From Aquarana catesbeiana (lineage: Eukaryota > Chordata > Amphibia > Anura > Ranidae), in assembly GCF_042186555.1 (NCBI RefSeq), contig NC_133334.1, positions 213,776,720-213,840,719 of the forward strand: 64,000 nucleotides of DNA, given 5' to 3'. Shown here one piece after another: positions 43,836 through 54,821 of the stretch. The position numbers and the translations under genes were made by a program. The notes beneath the pieces were generated by a model. That model ran no database searches. It worked only from the letters and a program-made list of their open reading frames with translations, and was not told the DNA's origin. Numbering within the stretch: position 1 is the first letter of the stretch; every line of letters begins with the position of its first letter.

Positions 43836-46541
43836 TTTCCCCCCCACTTACGGGCAGCCTCCGGATGCCCACTTGGCCCTCCCTCTGCGGGTGCCTATGG
43901 AGAAAATCTTGTATCAACTCTTTTGCATGGATATTCCCCTCGGGTTCCCAGGAGTTGTCCTCTGGACCATAACCCCTCCATTTTATGAGATATTGCAGCT
44001 GGTTTCTCCTTCTCCTCCAATTCAGAATGGCCTCCTCCTCATATTCCTCATCACTATTGACTAACACTAGTTCGGGTGGACCCGACCCTCTGTCAGGGAA
44101 GGGGTCCTGTATCTTAGGTTTTAACAGTGATATGTGGAATACTGGGTGGATTCTAAATGATTCAGGAAAAGACAGTTCATACGATACCACGTTCAATCTC
44201 TGTTTTACTGGAAGAGGACCTACGAACTTGGGCGCCAGCTTCTTTGATGGGCATGCTAGCCTGAGGTTTGCTGTGGATAGCCATACTCGATCTCCTGTTT
44301 GCAGATTCAGCTCCCCTCTCCCCTTCTTGTCGAATGCCGGCTTATTATCTATCTGTGCCTTTGTCACTGCTTCCTGTAGGATCTTGTTGTGACTGAGGAA
44401 CTCCATTGTATTCTGTACTATTGGAACTGAGGACTCAGAAACAAAATCAGATAGAAAAGATACATGGAAACCATAGTTCGCAAAAAATTGTGACGGCCCT
44501 GTGGCGGAATGGCTAGCATTATTGTATGTAAACTCAGCCAGGGGCAACAATGACACCCAATCATTTTGTACAAACGACATAAAACACCAGATGTACTGCT
44601 CCAGGGTCTGATTTGTTCTCTCTATCTGTCCGTTAGTTTGGGGGTGGTATGCAGAGAATAAAGATAGCTCAATCTTCAGGACCTCACATAATGCTCTCCA
44701 AAATCATGAGGTGAACTGCACCCCCCAGTCAGATACAATGTTCAGCGGAACCCCATGCAATCTCACAATCTGCTTAATAAATACTCTGGCCATCTCCATG
44801 GCAGATGGGGTATTCTTCAATGGTAGGAAGAGGGCTATCTTTGATAGCCTATCTACTACCACAAATATTGCTGTGCATTCCTCTGATGGTGGGAGCTCTA
44901 CGGTAAAGTCCATTATAATCATTTTCCATGGTCTATCGGGGACAGGTAGTGGTTTCAGGAACCCCCAAGTTTGCCTCCTCTTGCTTCGGGTACAGATGGG
45001 ACAAGAGTTCACATAACTCCTGCAAAACCCTTCTAGGTGTGGCCACCAGAAGGTACGAAGTACCAAGTCTATTGTCTTTGTGATGCCGAAATGGCCTGCC
45101 AGTGGGTGATCGTGAAGAAGCTTTAGCACCTGTACCCGGGCCTGGTCTAGTACGAAAATCTGACTTTCCCACCAGTGTAACCCATCTCTGGCTACCAAGG
45201 TTACCCTGGGGGGACTACTGATATTAGTGGAGGCCTGTTTAATTTGTGGCATTAGATCAGGTAGTAATAGCAGAAAGTTACCTGCGGGTAAGATGGTATC
45301 TGGTATGGCCAGTTTCCTTGGATCGTCGTACATCCTTGACAATGCGTCTGGTTTAACATTCTTGGATCCGGGTCTGTATGTAATATGGAAGGTAAATCTT
45401 GTGAAGAACAGCGCCCACCGAGCTTGGCGTGGCCTCAGCCACCAGGCAGATCGTAGACATTCTAGGTTTTTGTGATCTGTGTAGAGCAGTATGGGGTGTG
45501 CTGCGCCCTCGAGTAGGTATCTCCATTCTTCTAATGCCGTCTTAATGGCGAGTAATTCTCGGTCATCCACATCATGATTTCTCTCCGCTGGGGAGAGTTG
45601 GCGGGAGAAGAAGGCTATGGGGTGCATCTGGTCTTTCAATCCTTGGCGTTGTGACACCACTGCTCCTATTGCTGGCTCTGAGGCATCTACCTCCAAGATG
45701 TAGGGTAGTGCTGGGTTAGGGTGGCTTAGGATCGGGGCGGACGTGAACAATTTCTTTAAGGTCTGGAATGCTTCTTGGGCTTCTCTGCTCCAGTTGAATC
45801 GTAGGTGCGACTTGGTTAACTAGGTGACGGGGGTTATAATAGCTGAAAACCCCTTGATGACTCTCCTGTAGAAGTTGGCGAATGCTATGAAATCGCTGCA
45901 CCCCCTTCTTGTCAGTGGGTGCCGGCCAATCCAAGATGGCAGAAACTTTTTGGTGGTCTATCTTGATTTCTGCTGAAGAGATCATCAACTCCAAAAATGG
46001 AATGCTCTGGCACTCAAACTTACATTTCTTCAGTTTGGCGTAGAGTCTTTGTTGACGAAGTCGGAGCAGGACACTCTTGACATGTCCACAGTGGGCGTTC
46101 AGGCATAAGGAAAGGATTAGGATATCATCCAGATAAACAATGACAAAGATATCTAATAGGTTCCGGAAAACATTGTTAATGAAGTGTTGGAAGGTGGTTG
46201 GCGAATTGCATAGGCCAAAGGGCATCACCAAATATTCATAATGGACAAACCTGGTGCGAAAAGCTGTCTTCCACTCATCCCCTTCTCTGATGCGGACTAA
46301 GTTGTACACTCCTCTGAGGTCCAGTTTTGGTGAAGATGGTTGCTGCTCTTTGGAATAGCTCAGGCATCAAGGGGAGAGGGCAGCAGTTCTTAACCGTGAT
46401 CTTATTCAGTTCTCTGTAATCAACACATGGCTGTAAGTATTGGTCCTTCTTGGACACAAAAAAGATTCCAGCCCCTGTACCCATTCTTCCAGCTGAGTAT
46501 AACCCTCTTGCAAGGATTTGATGGCCTCTGTCTCTGCACAT
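43813..46541 (-). pseudogene. Gypsy-A pol: RT, RNase H, integrase and chromodomain, broken
   Basis: Order on the minus strand: GIFFVSKKDQYLQPCVDYREL (RT start, about 46455); FGLCNSPTTFQHFIN and the catalytic IVYLDDILIL (about 46125); RNase H YILEVDASEPAIGAV (about 45700) and LLYTDHKNLECL; integrase zinc region HDHPLAGHFGI with CPICTRSK (about 45010-45110); core MDFTVELPPS and VVVDRLSK; a C-terminal chromodomain LQYLIKWRGYGPEDNSWEP (about 43975). Breaks: an A insertion near 46330, a frameshift near 45880, a stop near 45822, and TGA at 44703, where CGA is expected (CpG decay). Otherwise well preserved. Gypsy elements of this type integrate with help of the chromodomain. Confidence 0.9.
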
Positions 46542-46572
46542 CTGCTCTGCTATGGCCAGGGTGTCCCTGACA
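46520..46572 (-). repeat. Gypsy-A-type LTR fragment, 53 bp
   Basis: Minus-strand TGTCAGGGACACCCTGGCC and following bases match the LTR start at 43835 with a few changes. It joins pol sequence at 46519 with no gag between, so a large deletion or recombination is required. Confidence 0.75.
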
Positions 46573-47132
46573 CGTATTAAGAATGGCCATGGTGGAGTTC
46601 CTGCTGGAAGAGGCCTACTAGGTACTCAATGTGCTCTTTCAACTGAAAAGGACATAGAAAATTGTTCTTTCCCAAATGTCTCCCATAACCACGTTTCTGC
46701 AAATACTGTAGGCTTTGCTGCCTCAGAATGCTCTGGAAGACCCACCAGCCTAATATTATTGAGTCAAAGTCGATTTTCAAGGTCTTCCAGCTTACGAGCG
46801 TTGATATCTGATTTTTTTCTTTGCTTCTTCTATATCTTTACCTAATGGCTGTGAAGCATCCTCTAATTCATTAACACATCCTTCCAAAGCTAACGTTCTT
46901 TCCCTATATTTCTGGACATCCTGACGAAAAAAGTAAATTCTTCAAGACCCTGCACTTGCCCTATTAAATTACATATAGAATTCTGACATTGTTGTACTGC
47001 TTTTAGCACATCTAATAATGAGGGCTCTACTGGCGTTGGCGATGTTACTGATACATATTGACCATTCAGCTGTTTTTCAGTATACGGTCTCTCACTTTTA
47101 TCCCTTTCTTCCACATCACTTTTTGGTTGATC
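46573..47132 (-). pseudogene. L1-D ORF1 fragment
   Basis: Minus-strand ORF1 of a second L1 subfamily: KYTDQPKSDVEERDKSERP, LDVLKAVQQCQNSIC (coiled coil), then, after frameshifts, RLVGLPEHSEAAKP and ERAH.VPSRPLPAGTPPWPF (RRM region), aligning with residues 160-222 of L1-A ORF1p. It is cut at 46572 by the Gypsy LTR fragment. The N-terminal part continues at 48319, beyond PLE-4. Confidence 0.7.
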
Positions 47133-47387
47133 TGTATATTTATGTACAAAATAGAAAAAAGGGACACTCCTATAACCACATCCGAATAAATTGTATGTCA
47201 TAAAAAGAAAAAAAGGGGGGTCAACAAGGACACCCTGGGCGGACTTTAGAGGCATAACAAACCTGAGAAAGTATAGTCAGAATAACAATATAATCAATTT
47301 TATGAAATATAAATACATACAATACAAAGACATTGACAAAAAGTAATACAAATCATCTATATAGAAATATACATGATACAAGCCCAG

Positions 47388-47428
47388 ATGTGTCTACGCG
47401 TTTCGTATAGAACTTCTTCAGGACACAT
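47388..47428 (-). ncRNA. hammerhead ribozyme (minus strand), conserved core
   Basis: On the minus strand: stem I AUGUGUC pairs with GACACAU (7 bp, 47422-47428 with 47388-47394); core CUGAAGA (47415-47421); a short stem II AGUUCUAUAC (47405-47414); GAA; stem III ACGCGU (47396-47401); A17 at 47395. The predicted cut lies between 47395 and 47394. Every core residue is canonical; stem II is only 2-3 bp. The self-complementary ACGCGU stem III is the minimal form typical of Penelope-like elements and may need a dimer to act. Confidence 0.75.
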
Positions 47429-47744
47429 TCAGGTTTCAGTTAATACACAAAGGGGTTTCACTAAAATGAGAAAAGGTTTATATAAAAACGTGAACACATA
47501 AACATATCATATCGTACAATAATGGATGAAAGGTAATAGCCCATGCCCAGTGATCAGACACTAAATCAGTACATTATATTACCTTGTACAGAGGCTTTCG
47601 CAAGCTCAAGAACAGTAATTCAAATTCATTCATGTATAGACGTCAAGGTCTTAGCAATAGATGTGGATAACCATCAACTAGGGAAGGAGAGGAAAAAACA
47701 AAAACAAAAAAAAAATAAAAAAAAACAAAAAAAAAACTCATAAG

Positions 47745-48300
47745 AAAAGCAAGGAGAAATATATATGTATGCAGACGTCCTAATGTAGGAAGACAAGATG
47801 ATATGTACCTGTTTCCATTTACAACCAATTTCGGGGTTCAGTCCCAACAAGGAAAAAGCCAATAAATAGCCAGTGATAAATAGTCGCACTGCAGCAACCA
47901 TGGGAGGGCAACAAGGAGCCCATCTGCCGTATCTGCTCAATGGTCCATATGGAGCTGTGCAAAAATGCACTGGGGGAGCCTATGGTAAAAAATAACAGGG
48001 AAAGAGGGAGAAAATAAGAAAAACAAGAAAAAATATATGTATATGTGTATACAGACATCCTAATGTAGGAAGATAAGATGATGTATACCTATTTCCAGTT
48101 ATAACCAATCTCAGGGTTTGGTTCAACAAAGAAAGAGCCAATGAATAGCCAGTGATAAATAGTCGCACTGCAGCAACCATCAGAGGGCATCAAAAGAGCT
48201 CATGGACCGTATCTGCTCAATGGTCCATATGGAGCCGTGGAAAATGCACTGGGGGAGCCTATGGTGAAAAATATAACAGAGAAAGAAAAAAAAATTATAT
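47745..48300 (-). repeat. 280-bp tandem duplication in PLE-4
   Basis: taatgtagga starts at 47781 and 48061; atctgctcaatggtccatat starts at 47931 and 48211; both are 280 apart. The copies have diverged by a modest number of substitutions. An A-rich tract (47693-47736) precedes the first copy. Confidence 0.9.
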
Positions 48301-48318
48301 TATATGTATATTTATGTA

Positions 48319-48821
48319 GTATAGCTATTCCTGTTCCAATACATGGGTCTTCCTGCTCTTCGTTGGTGTCATGTTGTACGACTTTATTTTCACCATTTTT
48401 TATGTCAGTGCAAATTTTACAAGTTTGGCTGCAGCCGCTTCTCTAGCCTTTTCTTTTCCTAATTTACCACTTTGTACATGTAATGGAGATCAGCCATTAA
48501 CTTGCATAGTAGCTACAGTGTTTTAAGCCCCCTGTCCCTCCTTCCCCATTTTTGTGATTTTATTTCCACATCTCCTTTCCATTCTGTCTGTTCTGCTCTT
48601 TCTTCGTATTTCCCCCTTTTTTAGATCCTTTCTTTATTTCTTGCTCCCCTTCCTTTCCTTCTCCTTTTCCCTTCCTTTTTGCCTCTTTTATCCTTTTCTT
48701 TCTCCTTCTCCTCCCCTCTCTTTCTGCTTTAAATTAATTTATAGTGACTTTGCCGCTTTGCAGCTCAGCTCTTATTCAATTTGAATTTTTTCCCCTTTTG
48801 ATAAGGAAAAGGTTACCTTTC
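48319..48821 (-). other. L1-D ORF1 N-terminal remnant and pyrimidine-rich tract
   Basis: 48319 to about 48530 reads on the minus strand as a degraded L1 ORF1 N-terminus (EEQEDPCIGTGIAI next to the PLE-4 target). 48540-48725 is a C/T-rich tract on the plus strand with no gene, possibly L1 5' UTR. The Gypsy-B LTR starts at 48822. Confidence 0.45.
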
Positions 48822-49559
48822 TGTCATAGTTATGCAGTAATGTGTGTCTGTCAGCTCGCCTTTCCTTCTGTGTTCACCTTTAGAGGCCAGCCACCCTCAC
48901 CTGACTGTTTAAATAGTCTTCCCTCAGCATAGCTCCACCCCGGTCTCTAATTAGGAACACTATATTAACCTGGGCATTGCAAGCCAACCTTGCTGATCAA
49001 CCATTGTGTATCCATTGTGTATTTGGCTTCCTGTTTCCTGCTTGCCATGTGCTCTTCATTTGTCTCTGTTAACAACCTTGGCGTGTTCTCGACCATTCCT
49101 GTCTGCTCGTGACCCTGACCTTTTGGCGTGTCCCCGACTATACCTGCTTGCCTGTAACCCTGAACCTTTGGCGTGTACTCTGTTCTGTCTGCTAGTCGCC
49201 CTGACCTCTACCTTATCCCTTTACTATCCTTGTTGTTCTAGCCTGCTGCTTCCTTCTCCTGTAATCTACCGTGAGCGTGACCTGTGAGACCCTGGGGGCC
49301 ACGACCTGGAGCCAGACTGCAGCGCAGTCCATCCTCACCACTAGAGGCTCTGGTGAACACCTGCTGGCTCTTAGACTCCGCGCCCTGGGGAATCTATGCT
49401 CTAGCTCCCACTGGGATCTGTGTTAGTGATCCAGTAGACCTGCTTCCTGAACCTCCCTGGGTACTATCTGCAGCAGTCAGTCCTAGGGTCCACTATCTTA
49501 GCGGTGCACTTCCGACTCCTACAGAGTGCATCTGTCACCTGGTCTCAGGTGACCTGACA
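48822..49559 (+). repeat. Gypsy-B 5' LTR, 738 bp
   Basis: Starts TGTCATAGTTATGCAG and ends GTGACCTGACA, so it has TGTCA/TGACA inverted ends. It is followed at once by gtttgatcagcc and the gag ATG at 49572. No standard tRNA-type primer site (TGG...) follows the LTR, leaving the priming mode open. Confidence 0.75.
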
Positions 49560-49571
49560 GTTTGATCAGCC

Positions 49572-50196
49572 ATGGACCCGGCTGACGTGCCGCTTCCTCC
49601 AGATGATCCGTTGCAGGGCTTACTTCGCAGACTCGAGACCCAGGTGATGCGATTCTTTCAGGATTTGGCCTCCCATTTTGAACAGGTTTAGGCCTCATTA
49701 GGATCCCCCAGTTCAACAACCTCAACCGCTATCTGCTGCTGCACCTATGCCACCAGTCGCAGCCACACATTCATTACAACTGCCAGTTCCGGGCTGCTTC
49801 TCTGGGACTCTAAGGCCTGCAGGGGGTTCCTTAGCCAGTGCACAATTCATTTTGAACTCCAGCCCCAAAACTTCCTGTCCGATCAGACGAAGGTAGCCTA
49901 TATTATATCCCTCCTGTCCGGCGAGGCGTTGGCCTGGGCTGCTCCTCTGAATGATCCAGTGGTTTCTAGCCTGTCTGATTTCTTGAAACTTTTTCGGAAT
50001 ATCTTCGTGGAACCGGGTCATGTCTCCGTCAAGAGTCCGCTTCTGTGGAACAGTATGCTCTTCAGTTCTGTATCCTCACAGCTGAATTGAGCTGGAATAA
50101 TGAGGGCCTAGTTGCAACCTTTTTACATGGCCTCTCTGATAGAGTGAAGGATGAATTAGCAGGAAGATCCTTCCCTGCTGATCTGGACCAAAATGC
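49572..50196 (+). pseudogene. Gypsy-B gag, broken
   Basis: Starts MDPADVPLPPDDPLQGLLRR, reaching a stop (tag) at about 49689. In other frames the capsid-type domain continues: SQCTIHFELQPQNF, YIISLLSGEALAWAAPLNDP, then SVEQYALQFCILTAELSWNN and GLSDRVKDELAGRSFPADLD. This is the retrotransposon gag order. At about 50197 it is cut by PLE-1. There are at least three frameshifts or stops. Confidence 0.85.
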
Positions 50197-50880
50197 GCCT
50201 CAATATAGGATCATTTTGGATTACAATATTCAATACAAATAGGTAGAAAAAATCATTCTCAAACACTGGGATATTTAAAAAAAGGATAATGTATTAGGTC
50301 CTACTCTCCCAGCTCGCCCTATATTTGTTTACAGGAGACCGCCTACCTTAAGGGACATTATAGCCCCTGGGGTGGTGGATCCTCCTGTGATCAGGGAAAA
50401 TAGAATTTTTAATTTTATGTCTGGTTTTTATTCCTGTGGAAAATGTCCAGCTTGTAAGCAATGCAAATTCAATCTTAAAAGGAGGAAAGAATTTAAAGCT
50501 ACTGCTACTGATAAAACGTATCAAATTAGGAATTTAATTACCTGTGATACTGTGGAGGAAGTTTACATGCTGCAGTGTGAATGCGGTCTCCAGTATGCTG
50601 GTAGAACCTCTAGACCTATGGGAATTCGCATAGGGGAGCATGTAAATAATATTAAAAGAGACCTCAAGACACATTATGTGTCTAAACATTTTAGGTTATG
50701 TCACAATAGAGATCCCAAAAAAATCAAATTTTGGGGGATAGAGAAAGTGACAAAACACTGGAGAGGTGGCAATTTTATTAGGCAGCTCAGTCAGAGAGAA
50801 TCCCTATGGATACATGAGACACGGGTAGCTGTTCCAAGAGGATTGAATGTTGAGTTCAACTGTTTTATCTCGGATAAATA
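50197..50880 (+). pseudogene. PLE-1: Penelope GIY-YIG endonuclease region
   Basis: C-terminal part of a Penelope-type polyprotein, 5' truncated. The linker QYKQVEKIILKHWDILKKDN (one stop at 50240, another near 50277) and GPTLPARPIFVYRRPPTLRD lead into a 169-codon open frame. This has the Cys cluster CGKCPACKQCKF and the GIY-YIG-type core VYMLQCECGLQYAGRTSRP followed by GIRIGEHVNNI, where the catalytic Arg is kept, then KHWRGGNFIRQLSQRE. It ends taa at about 50880. The RT is absent. The plus-strand orientation leads into its 3' noncoding end, interrupted by PLE-2. Confidence 0.85.
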
Positions 50881-51276
50881 AACAGTCGTTTTGGGGTTTT
50901 AGCCATGTATATTTATTTTATGAATATATGTTCTATATATAAAAGATTATTTCTTGTGTTATATCTTGAATTTTTATATATATATTTTCATACTTAGTAT
51001 ATAAGATTATACCTATTGTAAGAGAATGCTGCGGGTGCACACAGGTTATTGTGTATATATTTAATGTACAGGAATTTTTTTTTAGAAAAGTAGAATTGAA
51101 TGTTTTTTATTTAACTCCCCTTTTTCTAAATTGAAACATTTTTTGTGATAGATTCAGGCTGCTATTCTGTATTAGGTAACAGACGTTTTTTAGACTACTA
51201 TCAAGTGGTAATGTTTCTTATATATGAGGCTATTTAGTCCATTATCCTCCATTTTTTATATTAGCTTTTAATTGGT
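50881..51276 (+). other. PLE-1 3' noncoding part, before PLE-2
   Basis: AT-rich, no ORF. Ends with the first copy of the PLE-2 target duplication (51262-51276). It continues at 55471-55690, where the hammerhead lies. Confidence 0.65.
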
Positions 51277-52085
51277 ATATATAAAAAACCCAAAAAAGGG
51301 CTAACGCTGCGCTAGAGACCCAATATATGATTGGTAACTATAAGGAGTTAATCCTCACAGACTAAAAAACACATTAATAAAACATAGAGTTTTTAACCCA
51401 AATTACCAAAGCAGCCAGCATAAAAGAGTCAGACACATACTCCAGATATTAGTAACAGTATTATGCAGCGCTAAGGACAGCCAATGAATGAAAATACCAA
51501 ATTTACTATTAATTATTTAATCATAATATCATAATTAATACCGTGAAAAATTACCAAAATAATTTATAACCACTGTTGGATAAGTGTATAGAATTAATAG
51601 TGTCAAATGAACCAAAAAGAACACATAAAAAGTCCCATCACAAATAGTGCTAATATAAAAAATCAAAGATAAAGTTCATAAATGTAGAAAGGAAGAAAAG
51701 CTGATCCAAAATCCGTGATAAAGGAAATCCAATCCTCCAAACAGTGATTACACCCAAGTGAATATGAGGCTCCTTACCGACTCAAAAGACCAACAAAGGT
51801 CTATCCAGGCAAATGGGAGATTACAGGTTTCCCAATAACCTATAACAGCATCTGGGTCTGTGGCTGAAGTTGTATGGCTCCGGAAATAAAAGCAAGAAAG
51901 GCTCCCATAGTGTAATCGTTCCAATCAATAATATTTAATGAATAAAAAGATGCACTTACAAAAGGTTCCAATAGACAAATGTCAGAGTAATCTCAGTGTA
52001 AAAGCGTCTCCGCAGGCTTCCCGCTGTGCATACACTTCCCATCCAATTCAGCAAAGAGGAACAGCGTAGTGACGTCAGCGTCATA

Positions 52086-52137
52086 GGCCACACCCTACGC
52101 GTTTCATCACGATAGGACGTCGTCTGGGGGTTGGGCC
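52086..52137 (-). ncRNA. hammerhead motif in PLE-2 left arm
   Basis: Minus strand: stem I GGCCCAACCC with GGGUGUGGCC (8 of 10 pairs), CAGACGA (52120-52126; U4 is A), stem II GUC/GAU, GAA, stem III ACGCGU (52097-52102) and A17 at 52096. The only core departure is U4 to A, so activity is doubtful, but the fold is kept. Confidence 0.6.
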
Positions 52138-52659
52138 AAGTACCGCTCGTCACCACGCTCTGGATATAAATAGACCCGCGGCGCCATTTTAAGTACTGGC
52201 CGCTGTGGAAAATAAACCCGCGGTGCCATCTTAAGTACTGGCCGCTGTAGAGAATAAACCTGCGGCGCCATCTTAAGTACTGGCCGCTATAGAAATAAGA
52301 TGGGAAATAAAAATGGCGCCGAACTAACGACACACCATCCAGAACAAAAAAAATGTAAAAAAAGGGAAGCCATAAACCAATATTACAATTACCGCCATCT
52401 AGCGGCCAAACATCATACCATCGGGATGAAAGGTGAATGCAACAGCCAGGAATTCCAGAGAGAACGCCACATAATAAACGTATCAATAATTAAATAAATT
52501 GTTTAAAAATCTCTACAGAGTAAGCAAAAAAGTACATCTGAGTAATTAACTCCACATAAAAAATACATAATTGATAAAGCATCCAAATGAATATAAAAAA
52601 TAAGAATAAAAATAAAAAATGCAAACATATGCAAAAACTTAAAAAAGCATCTAAACTAA

Positions 52660-54222
52660 TTAAGAATTATTAATAAAAGAATTGATGTCCCAGTCTACAT
52701 TAAGCCCAAAGGGCACATACCTCATCATATCGAATATCCATCTCGTTTCGAGCCTAGAGATGGCTCTGATTTTATTACTACCCCTCCAATGACACTGGAG
52801 TTTGGCTAGTGCTACAAAAAATGTCCCCTTAACCTTCTTATCGTGGTATTTGGCATAATGCCTAGACAGGTTATGTTTAGTAAATCCACGCCTAATGTTG
52901 CCCACATGTTCAGATAACTGCACATGGAGGGCCCGCTTTGTGCGCCCAATATATTGCTTTGAACAAGGGCACTGTATCATGTACACTACATACTCAGTAG
53001 TGCACGTGATAAATGACTCAATCCTATATATTTGATTAGTTTGGGTTGATTGAAAACTCTCACATCTCCGGCCTCTGAATGCATTAAGCTGGCAAATTTC
53101 GCATTTTCTACAGGGATGAAAGCCATTCAAAGATGGAAAAAAAGAAATAGGTTTAGGTGGATCTACGATATTGGGAGCAATCATATGCCGTAAAGTAGGT
53201 GCCCCTCTAAAAATGACTACTGGATGATCCGGTAAAGTAGGGCCAAGTACCCTATCATTCTTCAACAGGCCCCAATGTCTATTCAGTATCTTTTTGACCA
53301 AGAAATGTTGGTTAGAGTATCTTGTTACCAAAGAGCAGGTAAATCGATTATCAGAAACATGATTCACCATCCTATCCCCACTGAGCATAATATTTCTATC
53401 TAGATTACCCACCTGCACAATAGTATCATCTATCTCAGCCTCAGGATATCCCTTTTCCAAAAATCTCAATTTTAAAATCTGGGCCTGTTGTAGATAATCA
53501 GGGAGATTAGTACAATTACGCCTGATTCTCTGGAGCTGGCCTTTAGGGACCGCCTTAACTACTCATTGGGATATAGGCATTGCGGTCCGTCTCTTTAAAG
53601 TATGTAGTAGTAATAAGTTGACCCTCATTGACCGTGATGTTTAGGTCTAGAAAATGGATATGAGAACTACTGGCCTCATATTGCAAGCATATACCCCTAT
53701 CATTTAGATTAAGCCTATAAAAGAAAGCTTCAAGGGAGGGGAGGTCACCCTCCCACACCAGGAGTACATCATCGATGTATCTTTTCCAGAGGCGTAGCTC
53801 CCTGGGTGGGTTGGTATCAATGACCTCACTTTCCCAGCGAGCCATGAAGAGGTTCGCTAGACTGGGCGCGAACTTCGCACCCATGGCTACGCCTACAGCT
53901 TGCAAAAAGAAGTCACCTCCAAACCAGAAGTAATTATGGCTTGTGGCGAAACGCTAAAGTTGTAAAATAAATTCTCTCTGTACAGATGGCATAGAGGAGT
54001 CCTGCTCATAATAAAAACTAGCAGCTTCATATCCATGCTGATGGGATATAACGGTATAGAGAGAGGCTACATCGGCAGTTGCAAGAATGCAGCCATCTCT
54101 CCATCTGAAATACCCCAAGAGGTTAATAACCTGCGTAGTATCCCTCAAAAAAGCAGGAGTATTAACCACATGGGGTTGTAAGAAATTATCCACATATCTA
54201 CCAATCCTGGCTGTGATGGAAT
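52660..54222 (-). pseudogene. PLE-2: Penelope reverse transcriptase and GIY-YIG endonuclease, broken
   Basis: Minus strand, N-terminus missing (starts IDSITARIGRYVDNF at the arm boundary). RT: TPAFLRDTTQVINLL, CILATADVASLYT (motif A), a TAG stop at about 53953, AVGVAMGAKFAPSLANLFMA, then RYIDDVLLVW (catalytic box, about 53790) and HFLDLNI. A frameshift near 53550 precedes the 269-codon frame 53469-52660, which has the linker, the Cys cluster HPCRKCEICQL and the endonuclease core VYMIQCPCSKQYIGRTKRA. The following HVQLSEH has Gln where PLE-1 has the catalytic Arg (IRIGEH). Ends NSFINNS. Confidence 0.9.
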
Positions 54223-54769
54223 CAATTCTTTTATTAATAATTCTTAATTAGTTTAGATGCTTTTTTAAGTTTTTGCATATGTTTGCATTTTTTATTTTTA
54301 TTCTTATTTTTTATATTCATTTGGATGCTTTATCAATTATGTATTTTTTATGTGGAGTTAATTACTCAGATGTACTTTTTTGCTTACTCTGTAGAGGTTT
54401 TTAAACAATTTATTTAATTATTGATACGTTTATTATGTGGCGTTCTCTCTGGAATTCCTGGCTGTTGCATTCACCTTTCATCCCGATGGTATGATGTTTG
54501 GCCGCTAGATGGCGGTAATTTTAATATTGGTTTATGGCTTCCCTTTTTTTACATTTTTTTTGTTCTGGATGGTGTGTCGTTAGTTCGGCGCCATTTTTAT
54601 TTCCCATCTTATTTCTATAGCAGCCAGTACTTAAGATGGCGCCGCGGGTTTATTCTCTACAGCGGCCAGTACTTAAGATGGCACCGCGGGTTTATTTTCC
54701 ACAGCGGCCAGTACTTAAAATGGCGCCGCGGGTCTATTTATATCCAGAGCGTGGTGACGAGCGGTACTT

Positions 54770-54821
54770 GGCCCAACCCCCAGACGACGTCCTATCGTGA
54801 CGAAACGCGTAGGGTGTGGCC
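54770..54821 (+). ncRNA. hammerhead motif in PLE-2 right arm
   Basis: Plus strand, mirror of 52086-52137: stem I 54770-54780 with 54812-54821, CAGACGA (54781-54787), stem II GUC/GAC (54789-54801), GAA (54802-54804), stem III ACGCGU (54805-54810) and A17 at 54811. Stem II is fully paired here, unlike the left arm. U4 is A. Confidence 0.65.

Larger units (their letters stand above)
43534..46572 (-). mobile_element. Gypsy-A: decayed Ty3/Gypsy element with chromodomain
   Basis: Minus-strand element. The 3' LTR is 43534-43835, with a polypurine tract (AAGTGGGGGGGAAA) immediately before it on the minus strand. Pol pieces run 46519-43813. A 53-bp piece matching the first bases of the LTR (46520-46572) is fused directly to the RT region. 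Gag, protease and most of the 5' LTR are missing. Flanks outside the two LTR ends do not match as a TSD (ttccg against cgtat), so the two ends may not come from one simple insertion. Confidence 0.8.
47147..48304 (-). mobile_element. PLE-4: Penelope-like noncoding insertion in L1-D
   Basis: A perfect 14-bp TSD tgtatatttatgta at 47133-47146 and 48305-48318 defines it, and L1 ORF1 reading resumes on both sides. Contains a well-formed hammerhead at 47388-47428 and a 280-bp tandem duplication (47757-48300). No ORF. Confidence 0.8.

Noticed and set aside
43534..46572. Gypsy-A as one simple insertion with a 5-bp TSD
   Set aside because: Flanks ttccg and cgtat do not match, and gag plus most of the 5' LTR are missing; kept as a rearranged copy.
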